A stretch of DNA of 64,000 bases from positions 23,586 to 87,585 of the forward strand of contig JARJFC010000016.1 in the NCBI GenBank assembly GCA_029310945.1. Reading direction: 5' to 3'. The notes beneath the pieces were generated by a model that was given only the letters and a program-made list of their open reading frames with translations, was not told the DNA's origin and made no database searches. A program made the position numbers and the translations under genes. Position 1 is the stretch's first letter, and the number at the start of each line of letters is the position of its first letter. Of the stretch, positions 17,751-26,644 are shown piece after piece. The DNA comes from Leptospira sp. 96542. GTDB taxonomy: Bacteria > Spirochaetota > Leptospiria > Leptospirales > Leptospiraceae.

Positions 17751-19778
17751 TCAGTTTAGTCGACTAAACCCAGAATGGCATACTGGACCCTCCAAAAGGG
17801 AATCAACATCCTTGCCATTTTCACAATCGGATATCATTTGAAAAATGGGCTTTAGGTTATCCAAGTAGTTGTGAATGACTTCATCTGAATGACTCAAACA
17901 TGCATAAACAGAAGTACCTGCGAGAAACCCTTTTTTTAACATTTCTTGGGTAATCAGCGTTTTGTATTTTAAAGCATTTTTACTTCTAACAGTGAAACCA
18001 CAGAGAGCTGGTAATCCCCAATACTCAAGATCTACATTCGTCTCATTTGCCAATGATCTCCATGCATCAGTGATTTGATTTCCGATTGATGTAATGATTT
18101 CCCAGGACTTTGTTTTTTCCATTACCTCAAGAGTTTTTAATGCAGCAGCTGGACCTATTCGTTCAGTCCAAAACGTACTACTGATAAATGTAGCTTGCGC
18201 CGACTCCATCACATTTTTTCTGCCAATGATTGCAGTGATAGCGTAACCATTGCCAAGTGTTTTTCCAAAAATGGCCATATCAGGTTCAACATTAAATTGT
18301 TTATGAAGACCACCGAAAGTTTGTCGAAACCCAGATGTACATTCATCAAAAATTAGAACGATGCCATTCTGATTTGCTAATTCTCTCACTTTTTCCAAAA
18401 ATCCAGGATCAGGACCAGTATTTCGTGATACCTCCATCATGATGACCCCAATCGGTTCACGTTTGATTAAATTCTCTAACTCATCAATTCTATTGTAATG
18501 GAATGGAAGAACACTGCCAGCTAAAGATTTTGGAACGCCATTTGGATCAAGTCCAGGCAATAAGTGTCCAGAGAGTTTATCATCACTTGAAAGATTTGCA
18601 GATAAATACCAATCATGCCAACCATGGTATCCACAAATTGCAACTTTATCTTTTCCCGAAGCTGCTCTTGCAATTCTTATCGCAATTGCATTTGCCTCTC
18701 CTCCTGTTCTAGCCAATCGAACCATGTCGGACCAGGGATGCATCTCAACTAATTTTTCAGAAAGGTAAACTTCTTCCGGGCAATTCAATGTTGACATATT
18801 TCCAGATTTTACTACGTCGAACACTGCACTATCTACATCTGGATGTCCATAACCTAATGTATTCGTTCCGACCCCCATAAGAAACATATCAATATATTCC
18901 TTACCATCAATGTCCCAAACTTTACATCCACTTGCCTTGCTAAAGTATGCTGGCCATTTTTCAGGTAAAAACATTTCAGCTCTTTTGGAAAGTAACATGT
19001 TTCCACCAGGTATTACTTTCTTCGCTCTTTGCCAAAGTTTCTGGCCACTACTCATACTTGAACCTTGATTTCTAAAATATTTTTTGTTATGTTGGAATGA
19101 CTCTGGTTTCGATTTTTCAAGAATTAAAACATCTAACCAGGAAAAATGTATACTAGGGAAAAAATGCTCAAACACATTTCTAATTACTTCTAAATCTTCT
19201 GGTTCATCGACTGTCCATCTTAAGGAAGAATAATCATCCTTATTTACCATATTTTCTCGGACAAACTGTTCTTCTCTTCTGATAAAAGGTGTCACATGCT
19301 CCCTGTCAAATTCTTCAGTTGCTTTGGAATTTGCTTCTTTCAGAGATTCAAATGAAAAAACCTCAATGTCTAAGCCATCAGGAAACGTTGGTGGATTGAT
19401 GTTTGATGCGTAATGGACACCACTTTTTAAATAAATATCGATTACTGAATCGACTAATTGAGCATCCACCAAGGGGCAATCACCAGTAATCCTAACCACA
19501 ACATCTGCGTTAAAATGATTGGCCGCAGAATAAAAACGATTTAAAACATCATTCTCGCTTCCTCTGAAACACCCAATATCCGAAAGTTTTAAATTTTGCT
19601 CGAGAGGATCATTGAGCGAACTTGAAGAAGTAGCGACAATAATCTGATCGATTCGTTTGGATAATTTCAATCGATCAATTAGCAAATTGATCATAGGAAT
19701 TCCCAAAATGGGCTCCATAACCTTTCCAGGAAATCTTGTCGAACCCATTCTCGCCTGCACGATTGCTAAAACCTTCAT
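17751..19778 (-). CDS. Cytidylyltransferase fused to class III aminotransferase
   Basis: A two-domain protein of about 675 residues. The first 230 residues are an SpsF-type nucleotidyltransferase (VQARMGSTRFPGKVM, then RITGDCPLVDAQL). From about residue 245 a class III PLP aminotransferase resembling glutamate-1-semialdehyde aminomutase follows: ARTGGEANAIAIRIARAASG, FDECTSGFR with the PLP Asp, and FGKTLGNGYA with the Schiff-base Lys. The ATG at 19776-19778 is favoured because it gives an ATGA overlap with the aldo-keto reductase. Joining activation of a nine-carbon acid to a transaminase or mutase suggests an amino group is moved or added on the same intermediate. The order of the two steps is unknown. 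Confidence 0.87.
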   Translation of the reverse strand: MKVLAIVQARMGSTRFPGKVMEPILGIPMINLLIDRLKLSKRIDQIIVATSSSSLNDPLEQNLKLSDIGCFRGSENDVLNRFYSAANHFNADVVVRITGDCPLVDAQLVDSVIDIYLKSGVHYASNINPPTFPDGLDIEVFSFESLKEANSKATEEFDREHVTPFIRREEQFVRENMVNKDDYSSLRWTVDEPEDLEVIRNVFEHFFPSIHFSWLDVLILEKSKPESFQHNKKYFRNQGSSMSSGQKLWQRAKKVIPGGNMLLSKRAEMFLPEKWPAYFSKASGCKVWDIDGKEYIDMFLMGVGTNTLGYGHPDVDSAVFDVVKSGNMSTLNCPEEVYLSEKLVEMHPWSDMVRLARTGGEANAIAIRIARAASGKDKVAICGYHGWHDWYLSANLSSDDKLSGHLLPGLDPNGVPKSLAGSVLPFHYNRIDELENLIKREPIGVIMMEVSRNTGPDPGFLEKVRELANQNGIVLIFDECTSGFRQTFGGLHKQFNVEPDMAIFGKTLGNGYAITAIIGRKNVMESAQATFISSTFWTERIGPAAALKTLEVMEKTKSWEIITSIGNQITDAWRSLANETNVDLEYWGLPALCGFTVRSKNALKYKTLITQEMLKKGFLAGTSVYACLSHSDEVIHNYLDNLKPIFQMISDCENGKDVDSLLEGPVCHSGFSRLN

Positions 19779-20653
19779 TGTAATTGCCATCGATATGGAT
19801 AAATTAAATTTTCATCACTAGATTCAAAGTTAGACGAAAACTTCAAATCCCTGGTTTCTTTAAAAAGGGATAAAATTTCTTTTAATTGAACTTGAGTTTC
19901 GACTCCGAATACCACGTTAGAAACTTCTTCCAATGATTTAATAAAAAGAATACATGCAAATGCAGGAGAAATTTGATTCTTATTTAGGAAATCATCCCAC
20001 TTTTGAAACAGATCTTTCCATTTAGAAAAATAAGTTGGGCGAGAATTTTTCTCCATGAGAAGCACACCTTGTAAAAAAATGGAACGTGCTTGGATCTCAA
20101 CTTCCATTTCCCTTAGTTTTTCCATCCAACCGCTTACTTTTAACGACAAATCAAATACATTGATTGGGCATTGTATTCTATTGTATTTGAATTCAACAGG
20201 AATTTTATCCAATTCATGATAGCTATAAATACTTAATCCAAACTTTTTTATATGTCCTTTGGTTTTAAAGTTTTCGACCACTTCATAGAGTTCGGAAGCA
20301 ACTGGACTATACAATATTGATACATCATGTAAAAAAAGTGTATCAATTTGGTTCACTTTAAGTTTCTCTAATGAAGACTCAATTTGTGATTTTGTCCAAT
20401 CCCGGATATTTGACAAATTGTCAGAACTTAATTTTGGTAATTTTGTAGAGATCAGAAATCGCCCGTTGGCTAGCCCACCAAGCACCGTTTCACTATCTCC
20501 ATAAGCAACTGCAGTATCTAACTCAGTAATACCATTCAGATAAGCAAAATCAAGAATCGATTCAGCCTCAGCTTGCGTTACCTTGCCAGATTTATTTGAA
20601 ACACCGTAATTGAGGCCAAACTGAACTGTACCCAAGGTTAAATTTTGGTTCAT
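19775..20653 (-). CDS. Aldo-keto reductase family protein
   Basis: A 292-residue aldo-keto reductase-type barrel. GTVQFGLNYGVSNKSG, ELDTAVAYGDSE with the catalytic Asp and Tyr, STKLPKL with the Lys, and LFLHDVS with the His complete the tetrad. It should reduce or epimerise a carbonyl in a sugar intermediate using NAD(P)H. It lies between the PseC-like gene and the fused cytidylyltransferase-aminotransferase, so a role in the same nonulosonate branch is likely. Members of this subgroup are common in nonulosonate and polysaccharide loci, and no exact substrate is known to me. Confidence 0.85.
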   Translation of the reverse strand: MNQNLTLGTVQFGLNYGVSNKSGKVTQAEAESILDFAYLNGITELDTAVAYGDSETVLGGLANGRFLISTKLPKLSSDNLSNIRDWTKSQIESSLEKLKVNQIDTLFLHDVSILYSPVASELYEVVENFKTKGHIKKFGLSIYSYHELDKIPVEFKYNRIQCPINVFDLSLKVSGWMEKLREMEVEIQARSIFLQGVLLMEKNSRPTYFSKWKDLFQKWDDFLNKNQISPAFACILFIKSLEEVSNVVFGVETQVQLKEILSLFKETRDLKFSSNFESSDENLIYPYRWQLQ

Positions 20654-20655
20654 AC

Positions 20656-21828
20656 TTAAAATAGAGTTTGATGACCAATAGGTGTGGTTAAACGAGCAGC
20701 TACTTCTTTTTGTTGATCTTTACTTAATCCAGGATACATAGGAATGCTTAGTGCCCGACTGTAATATTCTTCCATATTGGGAAAATCTTCGTTTTTAAAA
20801 CCCATATTCGAGTAGTATGGTTGGCGATAGATCGGAATATAATGTAAATTCACTAATATACCAGAGTTGCGAAATCTTTCGAAAATTTGAGTTTGAGACG
20901 ATTCTAATTCATCCAACTTTAATTGCAGAACAAAAAGGTGGAACGCAGAATAAGAGTCAGGCATCTGCTTAGGTAAAATTACTGGTTTATTCTGGAACAG
21001 ATCAAAATAAACATCCGATATTTCGTGTCTTTTTTTTACAAATTCGTTCAACCTGGTATACTGACTGTAACCCAACGCCGCTTGTATATCCGTCATTCGA
21101 TAGTTGAAACCAAGTTCAATCTGTTCGTAATACCATGGCCCATGGGGTAATTTAACCATCTGGTTTACATCTCTCGTGATACCGTGACTCCGAAGCCTAT
21201 ATAATTTTGAATATAATTTTTCATCATTGGTAAGAGCCATTCCACCCTCACCTGTAGTAATAATTTTTACCGGATGAAAACTAAAAATCGTAATATCACT
21301 ATACTCGCAATTACCAACTGGTTTTTCTTTGTATCTTGCTCCGATTGCATGAGATGCATCCTCTATAATTCGAAATCCATACTTTTTAGATAATTTAAAA
21401 ATCCTCTCTAAATCTGGTGCTTGCCCTGCAAAGTGAACAGAAATAACAACTTTTGGCAATTTACCTGATTTTTCAGCTTGCTCTAATTTAAATTCTAGTG
21501 CGTCGGCAGATATATTATATGTATCTTTATCAATGTCTACAAAATCTACTTTTGCACCGCAATACAATGCGCAATTAGAACTTGCAACAAAACTATTAGG
21601 ACTTGTCCATACATAATCACCTGGGCTAACTCCTAAAGCAAGACAGGCGATATGCAAAGCAGAAGTTGCACTGTTAACAGCCACAGCATATTCTACTTGA
21701 GAACCTTGCGAAACGGCCGCTTCAAATTTAGGCACCATTGGGCCTTGTGTTAAAAAATCACTCTTTAACACTTCAACTACCTTATCTATGTCTTCCTGTG
21801 ATATATCTTGCCTTCCATATGGAATCAT
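20656..21828 (-). CDS. pseC: PseC-like UDP-4-keto-6-deoxy-hexosamine aminotransferase
   Basis: A DegT-family PLP enzyme of about 390 residues, matching PseC from its first residues (MIPYGRQDISQEDIDKVVEV). VNSATSALHIACLALG, IEDASHAIGA and SFHPVKIITTGEGG (Schiff-base Lys) are the cofactor blocks in order. It adds the 4-amino group to the UDP-4-keto sugar made by PseB. The ATG at 21826-21828 has AGGA 8 bases upstream; the longer reading to 21933 would lie inside the ABC transporter gene. PseB, the dehydratase-epimerase that feeds this enzyme, is not in the window and must be encoded elsewhere. Confidence 0.9.
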   Translation of the reverse strand: MIPYGRQDISQEDIDKVVEVLKSDFLTQGPMVPKFEAAVSQGSQVEYAVAVNSATSALHIACLALGVSPGDYVWTSPNSFVASSNCALYCGAKVDFVDIDKDTYNISADALEFKLEQAEKSGKLPKVVISVHFAGQAPDLERIFKLSKKYGFRIIEDASHAIGARYKEKPVGNCEYSDITIFSFHPVKIITTGEGGMALTNDEKLYSKLYRLRSHGITRDVNQMVKLPHGPWYYEQIELGFNYRMTDIQAALGYSQYTRLNEFVKKRHEISDVYFDLFQNKPVILPKQMPDSYSAFHLFVLQLKLDELESSQTQIFERFRNSGILVNLHYIPIYRQPYYSNMGFKNEDFPNMEEYYSRALSIPMYPGLSKDQQKEVAARLTTPIGHQTLF

Positions 21829-21847
21829 AACATTTTCCTGTTCCTTT

Positions 21848-23569
21848 CTACAGTATTTTAGATGGATAAATTTTTCCATTTTCGATTCTGTAAATATTAT
21901 CACATTTTTGAAGAGTACTAAGCCGATGTGCAATGATTAGTATCGTTTTTGTGCCATGTAAGGCGTGAATTGCCTCCATCACTTCATTTTCTGTAGTCAA
22001 GTCTAAAGAACTTGTTGCCTCATCTAACACTAACACAGATGGATTATGATAAAGTGCTCGTGCAATTCCTATTCTTTGTTTTTGTCCACCAGAAAGTTTT
22101 ATACCTCGCTCCCCAACTATCGTATCTAATCCCGATTCGGCTCTTGCCACAAAACTTTCCAACTGCGAAAGTTTTATCGCAGTTCTCACTTTTTCATCAT
22201 CAATGGATGATTCAGTTATTCCAAAGGCTATATTGTTACGAAGAGTATCGTCGGTTAAATAAATATTTTGAGATACATAACCAATTTGTTTTTGCCATAA
22301 CTTAGGGTTACGAACAATGGATTCTCCATCAATTTTAATGTCACCACGAGTAGGCGATATTAAGCCAAGTAGCAAATCAATGAGAGTGCTCTTACCAGCT
22401 CCACTTTCCCCGATAAACCCAATCGTTGTTCCTGAAGAAACAACTAAGGAAATTCCACTCAATACTTCATTCATAGAATATGCAAAGTGCACATCATCTA
22501 ATTCCAAATTTTGAAATTCGCTATAGGAATTTGCATTCTCTAAATTAAAATCTATAGGGTCTGCCAAACACATCTCATTATAGATTAAATCAATTGTAGG
22601 CAAAGAAAATTTTATATTCTGCATCACAACTAACATCCTATTTACTGATGGCATTACACGAAAAGCAGCAGCTCCAAAAACTGCTACTAAAGTTGCCGCT
22701 TCGCTTAAAGATTTCTCCTGAAATATTGCGGATAAAATAAGCGAAACGAGACCTAAAATAGAAAAATACTCTAACCATATTCTCGGGAATGCTAACAGCG
22801 TGCTATATTGCTTTACTACTTTTGCAACACCATCACTTTGCAATACGTAACGTTTAATAAATTCAGTTTCTCGACCGTAAATTTTAATATCCTTAATTCC
22901 ACCTAACCCTTGCTGAAAATGACGAATCCGCGCACCTTCAAAATTTTGACGCAAGATCCCTAAGTTCAACAACTTCTTTTTTGCCAAAGCAAATGTAACA
23001 GCCCCAGCAAAACCCAAAGAACCAATGACCACAACTGCCCCAAAAGGTTCAACATATAACAAAAAGAAGAAAATTCCAATCATGGTTATGATCTCATTCA
23101 GAAAAGACAGAGCCTGCTGAACCATAGAAACCAATGTTGCCACCTCAATCGATGTATTCCGAATCAATTCCGCAGAATTTCGATTCACATGAAATAGATA
23201 CGGCTGACTTAAGTATTTCTTAAATAATGCTCCTGACAATCTACTTTGAAACTCTGCAGCGTATCCAGCTTGTTCCCAAGAGAAAAAAATCAGGAAAATA
23301 GTTCGGAGAGTGTATAAAAAAACCATCCCTACCATGGCATAGATTGCCAATATCTCAAGAGGCGGATTACCCAAATACATTATGGTTTGATGAAAATAAA
23401 GATTTTCTCTGAGCTGACTTGAATCTGTAAGCACCGAAACCAACGGAATAATGATTCCTATACCGAAAGATTCGAAAATTAAACTAAAGAAAATCAAAAC
23501 AAACATATAAATGGTTTTTTTTCTCTGATAAGAATCGAGTAAATACCAAACTTTATTAAAATAATTCAT
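21848..23569 (-). CDS. ABC exporter with fused membrane domain (PglK/MsbA-like)
   Basis: A 573-residue half-transporter. Residues 1 to about 320 form the six-helix membrane domain, opening with SYQRKKTIYMFVLIFF. The ATPase domain follows with GESGAGKST (Walker A), LSGGQKQRIGIARA (signature) and VLVLDEATSSLD (Walker B). It is close in layout to PglK and MsbA, so it probably flips a lipid-linked glycan to the periplasm. No Wzx-type flippase is seen in the window, which supports that role. It lies 34 bases after the SLC13 permease and upstream of pseC, whose upstream extension overlaps its 3' end. A general lipid or peptide exporter is the alternative. Confidence 0.85.
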   Translation of the reverse strand: MNYFNKVWYLLDSYQRKKTIYMFVLIFFSLIFESFGIGIIIPLVSVLTDSSQLRENLYFHQTIMYLGNPPLEILAIYAMVGMVFLYTLRTIFLIFFSWEQAGYAAEFQSRLSGALFKKYLSQPYLFHVNRNSAELIRNTSIEVATLVSMVQQALSFLNEIITMIGIFFFLLYVEPFGAVVVIGSLGFAGAVTFALAKKKLLNLGILRQNFEGARIRHFQQGLGGIKDIKIYGRETEFIKRYVLQSDGVAKVVKQYSTLLAFPRIWLEYFSILGLVSLILSAIFQEKSLSEAATLVAVFGAAAFRVMPSVNRMLVVMQNIKFSLPTIDLIYNEMCLADPIDFNLENANSYSEFQNLELDDVHFAYSMNEVLSGISLVVSSGTTIGFIGESGAGKSTLIDLLLGLISPTRGDIKIDGESIVRNPKLWQKQIGYVSQNIYLTDDTLRNNIAFGITESSIDDEKVRTAIKLSQLESFVARAESGLDTIVGERGIKLSGGQKQRIGIARALYHNPSVLVLDEATSSLDLTTENEVMEAIHALHGTKTILIIAHRLSTLQKCDNIYRIENGKIYPSKIL

Positions 23570-23603
23570 AATTAAGTCCTTTTTTCTAAGGTTAATCTGC
23601 CGC

Positions 23604-25346
23604 CTAAAAGTTGAACGGGTAGATTTTGAATTTATATATTATTGAAACATAAACTGTTAAAATATAAATATAGGTTAATGGCAAACCTAACTTAAAAAAT
23701 TCGGAAGGTTTATAATGTCCTACACTATAAATCATCATGTTTGTATGATACCCGAAAGGTGTCAGAAAGCTAGCACTTGCTCCAAAAGCAGTTACAAAAA
23801 AAAAAGGTTCAGCGTTAGTAGACAGACCAGATGCGAGTGAAACAGCAAATGGAAGCGCAATACCTGCGGCAACTGCGTTACTTACAAACTCTGTCAAAAC
23901 AATCACAAAAACAAAAAAAATAAAGAGCGAAACAAATACTGGCAAATTCAATAGGAATGGAAGAAGATTCGCCAAAATAAATTCGGGAGCCTGCAAAGTC
24001 CGAAGGACATTTGAAATAACAAACGCAGAACCAACTGTCATAATTAAATTAAACGGGATTTCATTTTTCAAAGAATTTAAAGTCAACAAATTTGCTAATA
24101 TTCCAAATATTAGAACGATCAGAGAACCTTTGAATAAAGACAATAATCCAAAGATATTCAAAACCAATATTAGCAAGAATAAGAACAAATATGCAGTAGA
24201 TTTCCAATATTGATTATCCTTTACTAGGCGTATTCCTTCTAAACTACGAAAGCTAAGAATATTTGATTGGTTCTTTTCGAAATCTGCACCTATTGCTAAT
24301 GTAAGTTGGTCACCTGGTTTAAAAATTTCATCGCCTAAATTGCTTTTTATCACATCTAAACCGCGCCTAACAGAGACAACAACGGAATTAAACCTCGATC
24401 GAAACTGAACTATCTTAGGTGTCAAACCTACCAAATCAGACTCATCTGTTATTAGCACCTCTTTTAGATTCTTTAAAGAGTGGATTGAGGGCTCATTCGA
24501 TACTTCCAATCCTTGTATGAGTTTTAATTTTCCGATATCCGCAATCGCACCGATAAAGATCAATTTATCACCAAATTCTATAACATCAGAAGGCTTGGCA
24601 GGTGATATAATAGTTCCATCGCTACGAACTAATTCTCCCAAAAAAAAGTTTTTAAGATTTCGAAGCCCGTTTGATTCAATTGTATTCCCAATTAATTTTG
24701 ATTTTTTTTTAACTAAAGCCTCGATGACTGAGGCACCGTTATCATGCGAATTGTCTACATCGATATATTTTCGCGGAGCAAATGATAAATAAATAAAGCC
24801 AAGAACTGCAGGAGTAATTCCAATTTCAAAAAAACTCAATAGTGACCAAGATTCAAAACCATACCTAATTTTAAGATTATTCACAATTAAATTTGTGGAA
24901 GTACCCACTAGAGTTAACATCCCTCCAAGAATGGAAGCAAATGATATAGACATTAAAAATAATCGCTGTTGACGTTTTCGCCCATTTAGTATTCCAATCA
25001 TAGTCGAAACTACGGCTGCATTATTGACAAACATTGAATACAACATGGAAAAAAAATTTAATTTGATTGAAACCTTCTTGTCCGATCCCTTTAGCAATAG
25101 ACTCCTAATTTTTTCAACTAAAGGATTAAATTCCAGTCCTTTAGAAATAAATATCAAAGCTGAAATGGTTAAAAGAGTTTCATCAAAAAACGAGGCCAAA
25201 TACTCTCCAGTTTCAATTAGGCCAAACATCAAAAAACAAATTGTTAACGTAAGAAAAACTATACCAGTGGGCACCTCAAATAAATAAACGATACCTATTG
25301 AGATGACAATACTTAACATTATGATTGAAATAAGAATACCGTGCAT
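23604..25346 (-). CDS. SLC13 (DASS)-family anion permease with TrkA-C domains
   Basis: A 580-residue membrane protein with many helices, NNAAVVSTM near the first reentrant loop and EFVSNAVAAGIALP near the second, the typical SLC13 anion-binding pair. Between the two halves, at about residues 200-355, are two TrkA-C (RCK_C) regulatory modules with LIFIGAIADIGKL and DQLTLAIGADFEK. Proteins with this layout move sulfate or dicarboxylates with sodium. With APS kinase and a sulfotransferase in the same operon, sulfate is the likely substrate, but the fold alone does not prove it. From memory, a DASS-type gene also tends to mark one border of Leptospira rfb loci. Confidence 0.83.
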   Translation of the reverse strand: MHGILISIIMLSIVISIGIVYLFEVPTGIVFLTLTICFLMFGLIETGEYLASFFDETLLTISALIFISKGLEFNPLVEKIRSLLLKGSDKKVSIKLNFFSMLYSMFVNNAAVVSTMIGILNGRKRQQRLFLMSISFASILGGMLTLVGTSTNLIVNNLKIRYGFESWSLLSFFEIGITPAVLGFIYLSFAPRKYIDVDNSHDNGASVIEALVKKKSKLIGNTIESNGLRNLKNFFLGELVRSDGTIISPAKPSDVIEFGDKLIFIGAIADIGKLKLIQGLEVSNEPSIHSLKNLKEVLITDESDLVGLTPKIVQFRSRFNSVVVSVRRGLDVIKSNLGDEIFKPGDQLTLAIGADFEKNQSNILSFRSLEGIRLVKDNQYWKSTAYLFLFLLILVLNIFGLLSLFKGSLIVLIFGILANLLTLNSLKNEIPFNLIMTVGSAFVISNVLRTLQAPEFILANLLPFLLNLPVFVSLFIFFVFVIVLTEFVSNAVAAGIALPFAVSLASGLSTNAEPFFFVTAFGASASFLTPFGYHTNMMIYSVGHYKPSEFFKLGLPLTYIYILTVYVSIIYKFKIYPFNF

Positions 25347-25352
25347 TGAACT

Positions 25353-25493
25353 TTAATTTAAAAAAATGATCATATCAAAGTTAGAAAATATACGATGTAG
25401 TCTTAAAGTATAGTTCTTTGTACTCGCTTCAACAAAAGATTCTGACAGCAGTTTTAAATCAGAACTTTTTTCTTGGTCAATTATTTCATTCAT
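25353..25493 (-). CDS. Possible small protein upstream of the SLC13 permease
   Basis: A 46-codon reading frame starting MNEIIDQEKSSD with a good Shine-Dalgarno (AGGG, 7 bases upstream of ATG). It ends 6 bases before the SLC13 start. No family is recognised; the C-terminal part is mildly hydrophobic. It lies just after the decayed IS30 remnant, so it could be a real leader-type gene of the permease, a translation-coupling frame, or the tail of something the insertion destroyed. The spacing and ribosome site are the only support. Confidence 0.35.
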   Translation of the reverse strand: MNEIIDQEKSSDLKLLSESFVEASTKNYTLRLHRIFSNFDMIIFLN

Positions 25494-25534
25494 TATCAAC
25501 CCTTTCAACATCTTCCTAAGTTAAATTTGAAAAA

Positions 25535-25770
25535 CTCTACCTCTCAGAAAAATATTAGCGGATTAAACCAATTGTAGATTGATGTATGGCTCTTCGCCAA
25601 TATGAACTTACACTGGCCAAGATTTTTTATATAACTTTTACGCGATTACTTCATCTCAAGCGAAGTCTTTTCCATTATCGAAAATTAAAGTATACAATTG
25701 GTCTTTAATACTGCCTAATACTATATCACACTTGTTATTTACATAGCTTCTAAGCCCCTAAAGCTGAAAC
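25535..25770 (-). pseudogene. Decayed IS30-family transposase remnant
   Basis: Read on the minus strand, this stretch gives LIFDNGKDFA near 25670, the catalytic DNG block of IS30-family transposases. It is followed in another frame by SSYWRRAIHQSTIGLIR, a stop, then YFSER, matching the family's SSWERGxNENTNGLIRQYFP end. Upstream, RSYVNNKCDIVLGSIKDQL resembles the preceding strand region. At least four stops and a frameshift break it, and no clear terminal inverted repeats were found, so this is an old, inactive scar covering only the 3' third of an element. Confidence 0.7.
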
Positions 25771-25774
25771 AGAT

Positions 25775-25924
25775 TTAAAAGTTCCTACTTAGAATTGGGT
25801 CTGACTGCAATACTCCAAAGATAAAGGCAAAAATTAAAAATTCCCAATTACAAGGTTCATATTTTTTAATAACTAAAAAACATAAAGTAAGAGAAATAAA
25901 GAATATTAACAATATAAATAAACT
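25775..25924 (-). pseudogene. Hydrophobic gene stub next to the IS30 scar
   Basis: About 49 codons follow the FkbM stop in the same frame and end at TAA (25775-25777), exactly where IS30-like sequence begins. The translation is strongly hydrophobic (LFILLIFFISLTLCFLVIKK, then FGVLQSDPILSRNF), like the last helix of a polytopic membrane protein. There is no ATG; TTG near 25913 is the only obvious start. It could be the stub of a membrane glycan gene (for example a polymerase or flippase) cut by the insertion, or noise in AT-rich DNA. Confidence 0.3.
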
Positions 25925-26644
25925 CTATCCAATACCTAACCAAAGCGTTTTGTAATATCCATACTCCTCATTACCTGATTGCTGATTGTCATAATCAAAA
26001 CCATACCTTTTGATTTCCGCCAACCAATCCTCAGGCTCCACACCCGCCCTCTTCATACCATAAGGCCAAAACTCACAACATATTATAATATCTGGATTTT
26101 GAAGAATTGTTCTTTGCATACCGCGCAAAGCAATCGCATCATAACCTTGGAGATCCATCTTAATAAAAGAAACATTGATGACTCCGTTCTTCTTACAATA
26201 ATCATCTAAAGCAAAACTGTCGATTTGAATTTTCTTTCTGATTTCACCACTATCATAGGTTTGGTGATCAACATTCAAATCTTCCGAAATATAAAGGTCT
26301 AATTTTCCTGTTTTATCTGATAAAGCAGCATTAATAATTGCAACATTTGAAAATTTTTTTGTTCGTTTTTTTAATATTTCAAAATTTTTTGGATCAGGCT
26401 CAAAAGCAATTACAAGACCCTGATTACCAACCAGTTTTGAAAATAGTCTAGTGTAAAATCCTACATTCGCACCACCATCAACAACAACGGAACCAGGTTT
26501 AATGATTCGTTTGATCTTTCGAATGTCAGAATAATCTGTAATATATTTATACTTATCATAAAAAAACAAATAAGTCCGAATCATTCCAATCGAGTAAAGT
26601 CGATTGAAAATTTTAAATCCTATTAGAATCAATTTGGCAAACAT
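25925..26644 (-). CDS. FkbM-family methyltransferase (second of pair)
   Basis: A 239-residue SAM-dependent O-methyltransferase of the FkbM type. GSVVVDGGANVGFYTRLF is the SAM-binding motif, FEPDPKNFEILKK follows at the expected spacing, and INVSFIKMDLQGYDAIALRG is the family's third block with the metal-site Asp. FkbM enzymes methylate sugar hydroxyls or modify glycan ends. Its start overlaps the preceding FkbM gene by 16 bases. The first 25 residues are hydrophobic and may act as a membrane tether. It is the last intact gene before the IS30 scar. Confidence 0.88.
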   Translation of the reverse strand: MFAKLILIGFKIFNRLYSIGMIRTYLFFYDKYKYITDYSDIRKIKRIIKPGSVVVDGGANVGFYTRLFSKLVGNQGLVIAFEPDPKNFEILKKRTKKFSNVAIINAALSDKTGKLDLYISEDLNVDHQTYDSGEIRKKIQIDSFALDDYCKKNGVINVSFIKMDLQGYDAIALRGMQRTILQNPDIIICCEFWPYGMKRAGVEPEDWLAEIKRYGFDYDNQQSGNEEYGYYKTLWLGIG

